Notes under the pieces: generated by a model | Told to the model about the DNA's origin: nothing | Databases searched by the model: none | Seen by the model: the letters and a program-made list of their open reading frames with translations, nothing else | Source of the DNA: Sphingomonadales bacterium | GTDB taxonomy: Bacteria; Pseudomonadota; Alphaproteobacteria; Sphingomonadales; Sphingomonadaceae | Assembly (NCBI GenBank): GCA_025351405.1 | Contig: JANXVZ010000021.1 | Span: 62,001-126,000 of the forward strand | Reading direction: 5' to 3' | DNA length: 64,000 bases | Program-made: the position numbers and the translations under genes | Shown: piece after piece, positions 55,622 through 64,000 of the stretch | Position numbering within the stretch: position 1 is the first letter of the stretch | How the letters are laid out: every line of letters begins with the position of its first letter

Positions 55622-55969
55622 CCAGAGCTCGACCCGCAAACCGTCGCAATCGATAATCCAGCCGAACTTGCCGTATTCGTCGTCTTGCCGCGCTTCCACC
55701 ACGGTAACCCCGGCGGCTTGCAATTGGGCCAGCAATGCATCGAGATCATCGACCCGCATATTGGCCATGAAGGCCTGCGGACCCGGACCGAAATAGTCCG
55801 ACGATGCGGCAAACGGACTCCAGATCGTGGCGCCGTTCGGGTCGTTCCACGCCAGGCTTGCGCCCCATTCGCACTCTTCGATGCCGAGATGCTCGGCATA
55901 CCAGCGCCGCGTCGCCGCCGGATCGGCAACCTTGTAGAACAGCCCGCCGATACCGGTGACCTTCGCCAT
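55607..55969 (-). CDS. VOC-family (glyoxalase/dioxygenase-like) protein
   Basis: 120-residue vicinal-oxygen-chelate domain protein with the two beta-alpha-beta-beta-beta modules: IGGLFYKVADPAATRRWYAEHLGI at the start and MANMRVDDLDALLAQLQAAGV, then FGWIIDCDGLRVELWQPP at the end. The Glu in VELWQP is a usual metal ligand. Substrate unknown; such small proteins bind or modify diverse compounds. The ATG at 55969 fits the fold start; the longer frame is not supported. Confidence 0.85.
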   Translation of the reverse strand: MAKVTGIGGLFYKVADPAATRRWYAEHLGIEECEWGASLAWNDPNGATIWSPFAASSDYFGPGPQAFMANMRVDDLDALLAQLQAAGVTVVEARQDDEYGKFGWIIDCDGLRVELWQPPG

Positions 55970-56047
55970 TCCGCCGTCCCTCCGGTGATTTGTATCGAGT
56001 CTAACCCCCGATACCCGCGGCGGCAATTGGTGGACGTAAAATCCCGA

Positions 56048-56914
56048 TCAGGCCTCGGCAAGGACCTCCCGATCGGCGCGTGATGCCCAGATGCACGCCC
56101 CGGCGATGATCGCGGCGCCTGCCCACACCTGCGGACGCACAGGTTCTGCAAAGAACAGCCAGCCGAGCAGCGCCGCCCAGGGAAGCGCGGTAAACTCCAT
56201 CACCGCCAGCGCCTGCGCCTCGACCCGTGCATAGGCGCGCGAGACCAGTTGCATGCCGATGTTGCCGAGCAGTCCCAGCATCATGAACCAGCCCAGCGCC
56301 CCGGCGCTCGGTGGCGGCGCCCCGATGGCGAACGGTGCCAGGAACAGCATCGGCACGGCGGCGCCCAGCAGGGTGATGATGGTCGAGCCATCGGCTTTGG
56401 CGCGGGCACGCATGACGATCAACGACCCGGCATAGACGACCGCCGAAAACAGCACCGCGCCAAGCGCAAGCAGGCGATCGCCCGAAAAATCCGGTGCGCC
56501 CTGGACGGTGACGACAACCCCGACAAACCCCAGCAGGGCCGCAGCGACATAACGCGGCTGCATCCTTTCGCCCAGGAACAGGCTTGCCAGCGGCGGCACC
56601 AGCAACGGCGCGATGAAGGACAGGGTGATCGCTTCCGCCAGTGGCAGCTTGGTCAACGACCAGTAGAACGACAGCGCCATCGCCGCGATCATGCCGCCGC
56701 GCAGCAGGTGTGCCGGCATCATCTCGCGCGTCAGCCGCGGCCGCCCCTGCGCCTGCCACACGACCAGCGCCAGCAGGGTACCGGCAACATAACGTGCCAG
56801 TGTGATCGAGGTAACGGGATTGTCGCCTGCAACGTGCTTGACGACGGCATCCATGCCGCACAGCGCGCCGAGCCCGACGGCGGATTGGGCAAAGGCGATG
56901 GGGCGGCCGGACAT
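56048..56914 (-). CDS. DMT-superfamily (EamA) transporter
   Basis: 288-residue inner-membrane transporter with ten hydrophobic helices in two EamA repeats. The first repeat ends in SFYWSLTKLPLAEAITLSFIAPLLV and the second in YARVEAQALAVMEFTALPWAALLGWLFFAE, both standard EamA patterns. Likely an exporter of small metabolites such as amino acids; the substrate is unknown. It lies 49 bases downstream of mobA on the same strand, with nothing clear in the gap. Confidence 0.88.
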   Translation of the reverse strand: MSGRPIAFAQSAVGLGALCGMDAVVKHVAGDNPVTSITLARYVAGTLLALVVWQAQGRPRLTREMMPAHLLRGGMIAAMALSFYWSLTKLPLAEAITLSFIAPLLVPPLASLFLGERMQPRYVAAALLGFVGVVVTVQGAPDFSGDRLLALGAVLFSAVVYAGSLIVMRARAKADGSTIITLLGAAVPMLFLAPFAIGAPPPSAGALGWFMMLGLLGNIGMQLVSRAYARVEAQALAVMEFTALPWAALLGWLFFAEPVRPQVWAGAAIIAGACIWASRADREVLAEA

Positions 56915-56962
56915 GAATTGGCGATAGCCGGGTCAGTGGGTGGGTGCCAGTGGCGTTTGTGC

Positions 56963-57469
56963 CTAAGCCAGGTCCTCGGGCCGGTTGATATTGTGCAAGG
57001 CCCCACAATCGACCTCGCGGGCCTCGCACGCGTCCGCCCAGCTCTGGAGCGAGCGGCGACCGCCGCTCGCGATCCGGGCAAGCAGCGACGATGCCAGACT
57101 CGCCGGCCAAAGCCCTATGCTGCGTTGACCCATCGCCACCGCAGGCCCGGCACCAAGCCGAGCGGCCAGATCCGATGGAAGCCCGAGCGTGTCGCACGGC
57201 ACGCACAACACCGCGTCGAAGTCGCGCAGTCTGGCGGTCACCAATGCCGCGCACAGGCCGCCCAACGGCCCAAGGCCAGTCGTCGGCAAGTCCGTGATGG
57301 TTTCGTAGGGTGGCCAGTCATGCCCGCAGATCACCATCGCCTCGACCTGCGGCGCCAGCGCGGCGGCGACATGCGCCAGCAGCGGCTGGCCGGCGAAAAG
57401 CGCCATCGCCTTGTCGCTGCCAAATCGTTTCGATTCGCCGCCGGCGAGGACAGCGCCCAATATCCTCAA
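56963..57469 (-). CDS. mobA: Molybdenum cofactor guanylyltransferase MobA
   Basis: Transfers GMP to molybdopterin to form the guanine dinucleotide cofactor. 168 residues, a little short. It has the [19 protein letters not shown] nucleotide loop at the N-terminus, [12 protein letters not shown] and VPCDTLGLP, and HNINRPEDL at the end, a common MobA tail. The start is TTG at 57469 overlapping the isovaleryl-CoA dehydrogenase stop by 4 bases; the longer frame upstream is inside that gene. It ends the liu transcript although unrelated to leucine breakdown. Confidence 0.85.
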   Translation of the reverse strand: MRILGAVLAGGESKRFGSDKAMALFAGQPLLAHVAAALAPQVEAMVICGHDWPPYETITDLPTTGLGPLGGLCAALVTARLRDFDAVLCVPCDTLGLPSDLAARLGAGPAVAMGQRSIGLWPASLASSLLARIASGGRRSLQSWADACEAREVDCGALHNINRPEDLA

Positions 57470-58632
57470 GCGCTTTCCTCGAACAGCTCGCGACCGATGA
57501 GATAGCGCCGGATTTCGCTGGTGCCGGCGCCGATCTCGTACAGCTTGGCATCGCGCAGCAGGCGTCCCGTGGGATAATCGTTGATATAGCCGTTTCCGCC
57601 GAGGCACTGGATCGCCTCCAGCGCCATCCATGTCGCCTTTTCGGCCGAATACAGGATGCAGCCGGCCGCATCCTTGCGGGTGGTTTCGCCGCGGTCACAG
57701 GCTTCGGCGACGGCGTAGGTATAGGCGCGCGCCGTCGATTGGGCGACATACATGTCGGCCAGTTTGCCCTGCATCAGCTGGAAAGTGCCTATCGGCGCTC
57801 CAAACTGCGACCGGTCATGGACATAGGGGACGACGACATCCATGCACGCCGCCATGATCCCCAATGGCCCGCCCGACAGCACGACGCGCTCGTAATCAAG
57901 CCCGGACATCAGCACCTTGGCGCCCATGCCGACGCCGCCGAGGACGTTTTCCGCGGGCACTTCGCAATCCTCGAACACCAGCTCGCAAGTGTTGGAGCCG
58001 CGCATGCCGAGCTTGTCGAGCTTTTGCGCGGTGGAAAACCCCTTCATGCCGCGCTCGATCAGGAACGCGGTGATACCCCTCGGCCCGGCTTCAGGATCGG
58101 TCTTGCCATAGACGACCAGCGTGTTGGCGTCCGGTCCGTTGGTGATCCAGAACTTGTTGCCGTTGAGGACATAGGCATCGTTGCCCTTCCGCTCGGCGCG
58201 CATTTTCATCGAGATGACGTCGGAGCCGCTGCCCGGCTCGGACATGGCAAGGCTGCCGACATGCTCGCCGCTGATCAACCTCGGGAGATAGCGCGCCTTT
58301 TGATCGGCGGTGCCCCACCGGGCGATCTGGTTGATGCAAAGGTTGGAATGCGCGCCATAGCTGAGGCCAACGGCGGCCGAGGCGCGGCTGATTTCCTCGA
58401 TCGCGACGACATGGGCGAGATAGCCCAGCCCGGCGCCGCCATCGGCCTCCTTGACGGTAATGCCGTGGAGCCCCAGCTCGCCCAGCTTTTTCCAGAGGTC
58501 GGTCGGGAAGTTGTTCGACGTATCGATTTCGGCGGCGCGCGGTGCGATTTCCGCGGCGGCGAAGGCGCGGACGCTGTCGCGGATCATGTCGATGGTTTCG
58601 CCATGGGCGAAGCGGAGCTGGGTATAGGTCAT
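57466..58632 (-). CDS. liuA: Isovaleryl-CoA dehydrogenase
   Basis: FAD-dependent acyl-CoA dehydrogenase of leucine breakdown: isovaleryl-CoA to 3-methylcrotonyl-CoA. 388 residues. [38 protein letters not shown] read in parts, and [13 protein letters not shown]-like [33 protein letters not shown] (in parts) are all family motifs. The catalytic Glu lies in LDYERVVL near residue 250, the position particular to isovaleryl-CoA enzymes, rather than the C-terminal Glu of other acyl-CoA dehydrogenases. Next to the methylcrotonyl-CoA carboxylase gene (49 bases). Confidence 0.94.
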   Translation of the reverse strand: MTYTQLRFAHGETIDMIRDSVRAFAAAEIAPRAAEIDTSNNFPTDLWKKLGELGLHGITVKEADGGAGLGYLAHVVAIEEISRASAAVGLSYGAHSNLCINQIARWGTADQKARYLPRLISGEHVGSLAMSEPGSGSDVISMKMRAERKGNDAYVLNGNKFWITNGPDANTLVVYGKTDPEAGPRGITAFLIERGMKGFSTAQKLDKLGMRGSNTCELVFEDCEVPAENVLGGVGMGAKVLMSGLDYERVVLSGGPLGIMAACMDVVVPYVHDRSQFGAPIGTFQLMQGKLADMYVAQSTARAYTYAVAEACDRGETTRKDAAGCILYSAEKATWMALEAIQCLGGNGYINDYPTGRLLRDAKLYEIGAGTSEIRRYLIGRELFEESA

Positions 58633-58681
58633 GGCCGGTGTCTAGACCTTGTAGCCGGGGCAGGGAAGCCGGTCGGATGTC

Positions 58682-60670
58682 TCAGCCGACCGGACCGGCT
58701 TCGATTTCAACGAGCAACATCCCGTCGGCGACCTGGTCGCCCTCGACGATATGCACCGCGCCGACCACGCCCGCGGCCCGCGCCGTCAGCCGGTGCTCCA
58801 TCTTCATCGCTTCGAGCACCAGGAGGCGATCACCTGCCGCAACCTCCTGCCCGGCAACGACGTCGACCGCCAAAACGCGCCCCGGCATCGGCGCGATGAT
58901 GCGACCGTCGCTTGCCCCGGCGACGGCATCCTTGCGCGGTGCGCGGCGCCCGAGCCGCCAGCTTTGCCCGCCGATCCGAACTTCGACGCTTTCGACGCCG
59001 GCGATGACGAAGCCGTGCAGCAGCGTACCCGACAGATCGGCCTCGATACTGCCATCGGCCCTGCGCCGTGCGCCGATCTCGCCGATGCCGTCGAGCCCCG
59101 CAACCCGCCAGCGCCCGCCGACATGGCGGAGCGTCAGCGCATGGACGGCTGCACCGTTCCAGAACCGCATGCTGCGCTGTTCGGGCAAATTGAGGCGAAA
59201 GCCGTTGCGCGCAAACGGCGATCCGGCTTCGGCGGGCTGGTCCGCATCGAGCACGTCTGCCAGCGCTGCCAGCAGAACGGCAGTGTCCGCCAGCGCGGCA
59301 TCCGGCCCAAGGCTGTCGGCGTGGCGCCCGATGAAACCGGTATCGACGTCACCGGCGCGGAACGCCGGATGGTTGGCGAGGCGGGCAAGAAAGGCGCGAT
59401 TGGACTTCAGCCCTTCAACGACGGTGCCGTCGAGCGCACCGACCAGCCGGTCGATCGCAGTGGCGCGATCGGGCCCCCAGGCGATGACCTTGGCAATCAT
59501 CGGGTCATAGTCGAGACCGATGCTGCTGCCCGTCTCGACGCCTGTGTCGATGCGCACGCCGTCGCCGGCGCCAAAGACCAGGCGGCTGAGCACGCCGGTC
59601 GAAGGCAGAAAGCCGTTGTCGGCATCTTCGGCATACAGCCGCGCTTCCATCGCATGGCCGGTTACCGTCAACGCGTCCTGCGACAGCGGCAGCATTTCGC
59701 CGCGCGCCACCCGAAGCTGCCATTCGACCAGGTCCTGGCCGGTGATCATCTCGGTGACGGGGTGTTCGACCTGCAGGCGGGTATTCATTTCCATGAAGTA
59801 AAAGGCCGGGTCACCGTTGGTATCGACAGTGTCGAGATCGAGAATGAATTCGACCGTCCCGGCGCCTTCGTAACGGATGGCGGTCGCCGCGGTTACGGCG
59901 GCAATCCCCAGCGTGTGGCGCAGGCGCTCGGATAGGCCGGGCGCGGGCGCCTCCTCGATGACCTTCTGGTGGCGGCGTTGCAGCGAGCAATCGCGCTCGA
60001 ACAGGTGGACGACATTGCCGTGCCGATCGGCGAACACCTGCACCTCGACATGGCGCGGGCGCTGGATGAGCTTTTCGAGCATGACGCCGGCGTTGCCAAA
60101 GCTCGCCTGGCCCTCGCGCTGCGCGGCCATCAGCGCTTCCTGGAACGCTGCGGCATTGTCTACCGCGCGCATGCCCTTGCCGCCGCCGCCGGCAACGGCC
60201 TTGATCAGCAGCGGATAGCCGACGCTTTCGGCCGCGCGCTGCAGGCGGACGAGCGACTGGTCGGTGCCCTGATAGCCGGGCGTGATCGGCACCCCGGCCT
60301 TTTTCATCGCGGCCTTGGCGCTGTCCTTCAATGCCATGACCCGCATCGCGGCTTCGGGGGGCCCAACCCATATCAGGCCCGCCTTTTTCACATCGCGGGC
60401 GAAATCGGCGTTTTCAGACAGGAAACCATAGCCGGGATGAATGGCATCGGCTCCGGTGCGACGGGCAGCGGCAATGATCTTGGCGCCGTCGAGGTAGGAT
60501 TCGCGCGCCGCCGCCGGGCCGATGGCAACGGATTGATCGGCCTCGCGGACATGGGGGCTGGCGGCGTCGGCTTCGGAATAGACGGCGACGGTGGCGACCC
60601 CCATGCGGCGGGCGCTGCGGATGATCCGCCGGGCGATCTCGCCGCGATTGGCGATGAGAAGTTTATGCAT
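58682..60670 (-). CDS. liuD: Methylcrotonyl-CoA carboxylase, biotin-carrying subunit
   Basis: Alpha subunit of the biotin enzyme that carboxylates 3-methylcrotonyl-CoA to 3-methylglutaconyl-CoA. 662 residues: biotin carboxylase domain (1-445) with KLLIANRGEIARRIIRSARRMG read in parts, the Gly-rich ATP loop AVAGGGGKGMR, ERDCSLQRRHQKVIEEAPAP and FYFMEMNTRLQVEHPVTE; a BT linker; and a biotinyl domain ending with the biotin lysine (about 621) in EAMKMEHRL. Overlaps liuC by 8 bases. Its partner is the carboxyltransferase at 61915. Confidence 0.95.
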   Translation of the reverse strand: MHKLLIANRGEIARRIIRSARRMGVATVAVYSEADAASPHVREADQSVAIGPAAARESYLDGAKIIAAARRTGADAIHPGYGFLSENADFARDVKKAGLIWVGPPEAAMRVMALKDSAKAAMKKAGVPITPGYQGTDQSLVRLQRAAESVGYPLLIKAVAGGGGKGMRAVDNAAAFQEALMAAQREGQASFGNAGVMLEKLIQRPRHVEVQVFADRHGNVVHLFERDCSLQRRHQKVIEEAPAPGLSERLRHTLGIAAVTAATAIRYEGAGTVEFILDLDTVDTNGDPAFYFMEMNTRLQVEHPVTEMITGQDLVEWQLRVARGEMLPLSQDALTVTGHAMEARLYAEDADNGFLPSTGVLSRLVFGAGDGVRIDTGVETGSSIGLDYDPMIAKVIAWGPDRATAIDRLVGALDGTVVEGLKSNRAFLARLANHPAFRAGDVDTGFIGRHADSLGPDAALADTAVLLAALADVLDADQPAEAGSPFARNGFRLNLPEQRSMRFWNGAAVHALTLRHVGGRWRVAGLDGIGEIGARRRADGSIEADLSGTLLHGFVIAGVESVEVRIGGQSWRLGRRAPRKDAVAGASDGRIIAPMPGRVLAVDVVAGQEVAAGDRLLVLEAMKMEHRLTARAAGVVGAVHIVEGDQVADGMLLVEIEAGPVG

Positions 60671-61457
60671 TTGTGGCCCAACCCGGCTTGCGCTTGTCGA
60701 AGAACGCCGCCAGCCCTTCGCGGCCCTCGTCCGACGCGCGCCGCGCCGCGATTGCCGCTGCCGTATGGGCCCGCAATTCGTCGGTCACCGGCCTGCCTGC
60801 AACGGCGCGCACCAGCGCCTTGGCATCGGCGACAGCGCCGGGAGCGGCGGCGCCGAGATGCGCCAGCCAATCGGCAACGATGCCGTCGGCGTCGTCGCCA
60901 TCAACGCCGATCTCGTGCACCAGCCCGATGGATTTTGCCGCTACCGCGCCAAAGCCTTCGGCCGTCAGGAACAACCGCCGTGCCTGCGCTGCGCCGATCT
61001 TGGCGATGACGAAGGGTGAAATCGTCGCCGGGGACAGCCCCAATCGCACTTCCGACAGCCGGAACTGGACGCCTTCGATTGCCACCACCATGTCGGCGCA
61101 CGCCACCAGTCCGACCCCACCGCCGGCAACGACGCCGTGCGCGCGCACGATCACCGGCTTGGGACAGGTATCGATGGCGAGCATCATGTCCGACAGTTTC
61201 ATCGCATCGGCGCGATTTTCGGCCTCGGTCCAGCCGCCGGCACGGCGCATCCAGTCGATATCCGCCCCGGCGCAAAAGGACTTGCCGGCCCCGGCGAGAA
61301 TGATGGCGCGCACCACAGGGTCTGTACCGAGCGAGGTGAAGGCCGCGGTGACCTCGGCAATCATCGCCTCGTCGAAGGCGTTGTGGCGTTCGGGGCGCGC
61401 GAGGGTGACCCGGGCGATGCCGCGTGCGTCGATTTCGATGTGCAGGGCGTCGTTCAT
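60663..61457 (-). CDS. liuC: Enoyl-CoA hydratase family protein, probable methylglutaconyl-CoA hydratase
   Basis: Hydrates 3-methylglutaconyl-CoA to HMG-CoA in leucine breakdown. 264-residue crotonase: GIARVTLARPERHNAFDEAMI, the oxyanion-hole GAGKSFCAGADIDWMRR, and a VVAGGGVGLVACADMVVA active-site segment; the catalytic Glu is in the LSEVRLGLSPATISPFV region. The operon position gives the specific assignment. The ATG at 61457 shares its A with the upstream stop; overlap with liuD by 8 bases. Confidence 0.9.
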   Translation of the reverse strand: MNDALHIEIDARGIARVTLARPERHNAFDEAMIAEVTAAFTSLGTDPVVRAIILAGAGKSFCAGADIDWMRRAGGWTEAENRADAMKLSDMMLAIDTCPKPVIVRAHGVVAGGGVGLVACADMVVAIEGVQFRLSEVRLGLSPATISPFVIAKIGAAQARRLFLTAEGFGAVAAKSIGLVHEIGVDGDDADGIVADWLAHLGAAAPGAVADAKALVRAVAGRPVTDELRAHTAAAIAARRASDEGREGLAAFFDKRKPGWATNA

Positions 61458-61912
61458 CAGGCGCATCCATCCGGTTCGATAGTCCACATGGCGTTGCCGA
61501 TCTTCCATGTGCCATTGGTCTTGACGAGGTCGAAGACGTCGATGCCGCAATGCGAAAGCTTGTCGCCGACGGCAAAGCTGTATTTTGCCCAGACGACGGC
61601 GAGCGGGCCCTCGATGAGGACAGTCGGGTTGTAGATTTGCTCGCGCAGCGGCGGCCCCGGCTTGCTGATCATGTCACCCAAGCCGGTACGGCTGCGGCTT
61701 TGCAGGCGCCAGCCATCCTCGGTGGCCAGCATGACGTTGGCGTTGGCCTCCGGCAGCATGATGTCTTCCAGCGCGGCGCGATCGGCGCTGTGGATGGCGC
61801 CGAACAGCGATTGCACGGCGGCGAGGACCGCAGTGCGCTCTGCCGGATCAGGCGCTGCGGCGGCGGGCGCGGCGAGCAACAGCAGGCCGGTGGCGAGAAT
61901 GCGCTGGTGCAT
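61457..61912 (-). CDS. Secreted SnoaL/NTF2-like protein of the liu operon
   Basis: 151 residues with a clear signal peptide (MHQRILATGLLLLAAPAAAA, cut near residue 20). The mature part is a cone-shaped NTF2-like fold: AVLAAVQSLFGAIHSADRAALEDIMLPEA, then LAVVWAKYSF and GIDVFDLVKTNGTWKIGNAMWTIE. Members often bind or isomerise small hydrophobic ligands; the function here is unknown. It lies between liuB and liuC with no gaps, so it is produced with the catabolic enzymes although it is exported. ATG at 61912. Confidence 0.82.
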   Translation of the reverse strand: MHQRILATGLLLLAAPAAAAPDPAERTAVLAAVQSLFGAIHSADRAALEDIMLPEANANVMLATEDGWRLQSRSRTGLGDMISKPGPPLREQIYNPTVLIEGPLAVVWAKYSFAVGDKLSHCGIDVFDLVKTNGTWKIGNAMWTIEPDGCA

Positions 61913-61914
61913 CG

Positions 61915-63495
61915 TCACATCCGGAACGTGCCGAAGCGCGTCTCGGCAACCGGCTGCTGCAGGCTGGCCGCCAGTGACAGCGCGACGACGGTGCGGGTAT
62001 CGGCCGGATCGATGACGCCATCGTCCCACAACCGCGCCGAGGCGTGATAGGGGTGTCCCTCGCGCTCATACTGGTCGCGAATCGGCGCCTTGAAGGCTTC
62101 CTCCTCGGCCTTGTTGCGGAAACCGCCGCTTTTCACCGTCGCCAGCACCGATGCCGCCTGTTCGCCGCCCATGACGCTGATCCGCGCATTGGGCCACATC
62201 CACAGGAAGCGTGGGGAATAGGCGCGGCCGCACATGCCGTAGTTTCCGGCGCCGAAGCTGCCGCCGGTGATGACGGTGATCTTGGGGACGGCGGCGCAGG
62301 CGACGGCGGTGACCAGCTTGGCGCCATGCTTGGCGATGCCTTCGTTCTCGAAGCGCTTTCCGACCATAAAGCCCGAGATATTCTGCAGGAACAGCAGGGG
62401 GATACGGCGCGCGCACGCCAGCTCGATGAAATGCGCACCCTTCAGCGCGGATTCGGAAAACAGGATGCCGTTGTTGGCGATGATGCCGACTGGCATGCCC
62501 TCGATATGGCCAAAGCCGGTGACCAGGGTCTCGCCATAGCGCGCCTTGAATTCGTGAAGCTCCGAACCATCGACGATGCGTGCAATGACCTCGCGGACAT
62601 CGACCGGGTGGCGGGTATCGAGCGGCGCAAGGGCGTGGAGGTCGCTGGCGGGATAAAGCGGCTGGCGCGCCGGTTGGGCGACGATGGGCGCAGGACGGGG
62701 CAGGGTGGCGATGATGTTGCGAGCGATGCGCAGCGCGTCGTCGTCGTCTTCCGCCAGATGGTCGGCGACGCCCGACAGCCGGGTATGGACATCGCCGCCG
62801 CCAAGCTCCTCGGCGGTGACTTCCTCGCCGGTGGCAGCCTTGACCAGCGGCGGCCCGCCGAGGAAAATCGTCCCCTGGTCGCGCACGATGATGGTTTCGT
62901 CGGACATGGCGGGCACATAGGCGCCGCCGGCCGTGCAACTGCCCATCACCACGGCGATCTGCGATATGCCCTGTGCCGACATATTGGCCTGGTTGAAGAA
63001 GATACGGCCGAAATGGTCGCGATCAGGAAAGACCTCGTCCTGGCGCGGCAGGTTGGCGCCGCCCGAATCGACGAGATAGACGCAGGGCAGGCCGTTCTGT
63101 GCCGCAATTTCCTGGGCGCGCAGGTGCTTCTTGACCGTCAGCGGGTAATAGCTGCCGCCCTTCACCGTCGGGTCGTTGGCGATGATCAGGCATAGCCGAC
63201 CGGAGACCTGGCCGACCCCGGCGATCATCCCGGCAGCCGGAACCTCCTCGCCATAGACGCCATGCGCTGCCAATTGCCCGATTTCGAGAAACGCCGTGCC
63301 CGGATCGAGCAAGCCATCGACCCGCTGGCGGGGAAGCAGTTTTCCGCGTGCGACATGGCGGTCGCGCGATGCCTGCGGGCCACCGTCGGCGATAGTGCCG
63401 ACAAGGCGCCGCAGCTCGGCGACCAGTGTCGCCATGGCGGCGGCGTTGGCGCGTGTATCGGGGCTGGGTTGGAGCGCTCGGCCGAGGATGGGCAT
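61915..63495 (-). CDS. liuB: Methylcrotonyl-CoA carboxylase, carboxyltransferase subunit
   Basis: Beta subunit of methylcrotonyl-CoA carboxylase, 526 residues with the usual start [20 protein letters not shown]. Two crotonase-like carboxyltransferase halves: [39 protein letters not shown] and [17 protein letters not shown] in the first; [19 protein letters not shown] and [22 protein letters not shown] in the second. The GGANLP and [10 protein letters not shown] motifs separate it from propionyl-CoA carboxylase. First gene of the operon. A start 14 codons upstream is possible, but the ATG at 63495 fits the family. Confidence 0.94.
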   Translation of the reverse strand: MPILGRALQPSPDTRANAAAMATLVAELRRLVGTIADGGPQASRDRHVARGKLLPRQRVDGLLDPGTAFLEIGQLAAHGVYGEEVPAAGMIAGVGQVSGRLCLIIANDPTVKGGSYYPLTVKKHLRAQEIAAQNGLPCVYLVDSGGANLPRQDEVFPDRDHFGRIFFNQANMSAQGISQIAVVMGSCTAGGAYVPAMSDETIIVRDQGTIFLGGPPLVKAATGEEVTAEELGGGDVHTRLSGVADHLAEDDDDALRIARNIIATLPRPAPIVAQPARQPLYPASDLHALAPLDTRHPVDVREVIARIVDGSELHEFKARYGETLVTGFGHIEGMPVGIIANNGILFSESALKGAHFIELACARRIPLLFLQNISGFMVGKRFENEGIAKHGAKLVTAVACAAVPKITVITGGSFGAGNYGMCGRAYSPRFLWMWPNARISVMGGEQAASVLATVKSGGFRNKAEEEAFKAPIRDQYEREGHPYHASARLWDDGVIDPADTRTVVALSLAASLQQPVAETRFGTFRM

Positions 63496-63603
63496 CCGCT
63501 TGCTATGGCGCAGGTGGCGAACTTCCTCAACCGGCATCAGCCGATGCTGCGACAGGACATTTGCGTTTTGCGGCGAGGGCCGTTAAGTGCGCGCCTTGCT
63601 TTT

Positions 63604-63621
63604 GGCTGGTCGGAACCAGCC
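63604..63621 (+). promoter_or_regulatory. rpmE leader hairpin
   Basis: Perfect 7-base stem GGCTGGT (63604-63610) / ACCAGCC (63615-63621) with a CGGA loop, 22 bases before the rpmE start codon. No T-run, so it is a leader structure rather than a terminator; L31 leaders in other phyla are autoregulatory. Confidence 0.4.
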
Positions 63622-63643
63622 GAATTATCGAAAGAGCGCTCCC

Positions 63644-63874
63644 ATGAAGTCCGGCATTCACCCCGACTACCACGCCATCACCGTCAAGATGACCGATGGT
63701 TCGACCTACCAGACCCGTTCCACCTACGGCAAGGAAGGCGACACGCTGGCGCTCGATATCGATCCGACGTCGCACCCGGCCTGGGTTGGCGGCGCGGGCA
63801 AGATGCTCGATGCCGGTGGCCAGGTGGCACGCTTCAACAAGCGTTTTTCGGGTTTCGGCCTCACCAAGAAATAG
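63644..63874 (+). CDS. rpmE: 50S ribosomal protein L31
   Basis: 76-residue L31 at the subunit bridge. [20 protein letters not shown] and [19 protein letters not shown] are typical. It has none of the zinc-binding cysteines, as is standard for the alphaproteobacterial form. ATG at 63644, with only a weak purine-rich tract before it; the frame is open 19 codons further into the leader. Divergent from the liu operon. Confidence 0.96.
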   Translation: MKSGIHPDYHAITVKMTDGSTYQTRSTYGKEGDTLALDIDPTSHPAWVGGAGKMLDAGGQVARFNKRFSGFGLTKK

Positions 63875-63904
63875 TCGGGCGCACGTCCTTCACCGGGGGC
63901 GTGT

Positions 63905-64000
63905 TCAGTCGACAAGCTCCCGGGCGGCGGCATAGTCCGCCTTGCCATTCGGCGCGCGCGGTACTTTTGCCACGATGACGATGCGCTTGGGGGTCTTGTA
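63905..64000 (-). CDS. C-terminal end of an AMP-forming acyl-CoA synthetase-like protein (partial)
   Basis: The last 31 codons of a minus-strand gene that runs beyond the window. The sequence YKTPKRIVIVAKVPRAPNGK, then ADYAAARELVD, is the C-terminal subdomain of ANL adenylating enzymes; the Lys in PNGK is the catalytic lysine that acts on the adenylate. Acyl-CoA synthetase is the most likely member. The 30 bases before it separate it from rpmE, convergently. Confidence 0.8.
   Translation of the reverse strand, partial: YKTPKRIVIVAKVPRAPNGKADYAAARELVD

Noticed and set aside
63613-63617. GGAAC before rpmE as an EcfG -35
   Set aside because: No CGTT-like element follows at 16-17 bases, and the bases are the loop and arm of the leader hairpin.

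Overview
The window is GC-rich, densely packed bacterial chromosome without rRNA or tRNA genes, insertion sequences or CRISPR arrays. The gene content points to an alphaproteobacterium, most likely of the order Sphingomonadales. Supporting signs are: small stress genes with GGAAC/CGTT promoters of the EcfG (general stress sigma) type; a CYP153-type alkane hydroxylase with its ferredoxin; an L31 protein without zinc cysteines; the gph-phoR-pstSCAB-phoU-phoB order; and an envelope cluster in which fabZ follows skp directly, without lpxD or lpxA. The last point fits a group whose outer membrane carries glycosphingolipid instead of LPS. The taxonomic placement is inference; no 16S gene is present.

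Layout. 0-2.4 kb: the end of a polysaccharide-type region (partial HAD hydrolase, GT4 glycosyltransferase) and a LuxR-type regulator whose receiver has lost its phosphorylation residues. 2.5-5.7 kb: glmU-glmS, making UDP-GlcNAc precursors. 5.7-13.9 kb: gph and the complete phosphate-starvation system, led by an extended Pho box. 13.9-21.5 kb: an SDR, serine acetyltransferase with a DUF2794 partner, a PRC-barrel protein, the ahpC-ahpD/oxyR peroxide-defence locus, a quinone reductase, a 2H phosphoesterase, bamD and csbD. 21.6-34.7 kb: a MAPEG protein, an MBL hydrolase, a PabB-PabC fusion, aspartate aminotransferase, DUF445, an RND efflux pump, a GlsB-type protein, a SIMPL protein, and a divergent SDR/MFS pair around a nested palindrome. 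34.8-38.9 kb: the four-gene Anbu operon (bacterial proteasome-like peptidase, transglutaminase-like peptidase, alpha-E protein, permuted ATP-grasp), the most enigmatic system here. 39-44.5 kb: a DUF6600 lipoprotein, MAPEG, EVE, VIT/CCC1, CYP153-ferredoxin and DUF1993. 44.5-55.6 kb: a housekeeping superoperon, rpsB-tsf then pyrH-frr-uppS-cdsA-dxr-rseP-bamA-skp-fabZ. 55.6-63.5 kb (minus strand): VOC, a DMT exporter, mobA and a leucine/isovalerate catabolic (liu) operon. 63.6-64 kb: rpmE and the tail of an acyl-CoA synthetase-like gene.

Many genes are translationally coupled with overlapping starts (gph/phoR, pstC/A/B, pyrH/frr/uppS, cdsA/dxr/rseP, bamA/skp/fabZ, the liu genes), and TTG and GTG starts are common. 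Intergenic regions repay attention. Three putative EcfG promoters precede csbD, the PRC-barrel gene and the GlsB-type gene. A CTTGRC/CTTGGC-N17-CTA promoter pattern recurs before rpsB, pyrH and bamD. Several strong terminators and leader hairpins can be read directly. All function calls rest on motif and family recognition by eye; no database search was run.
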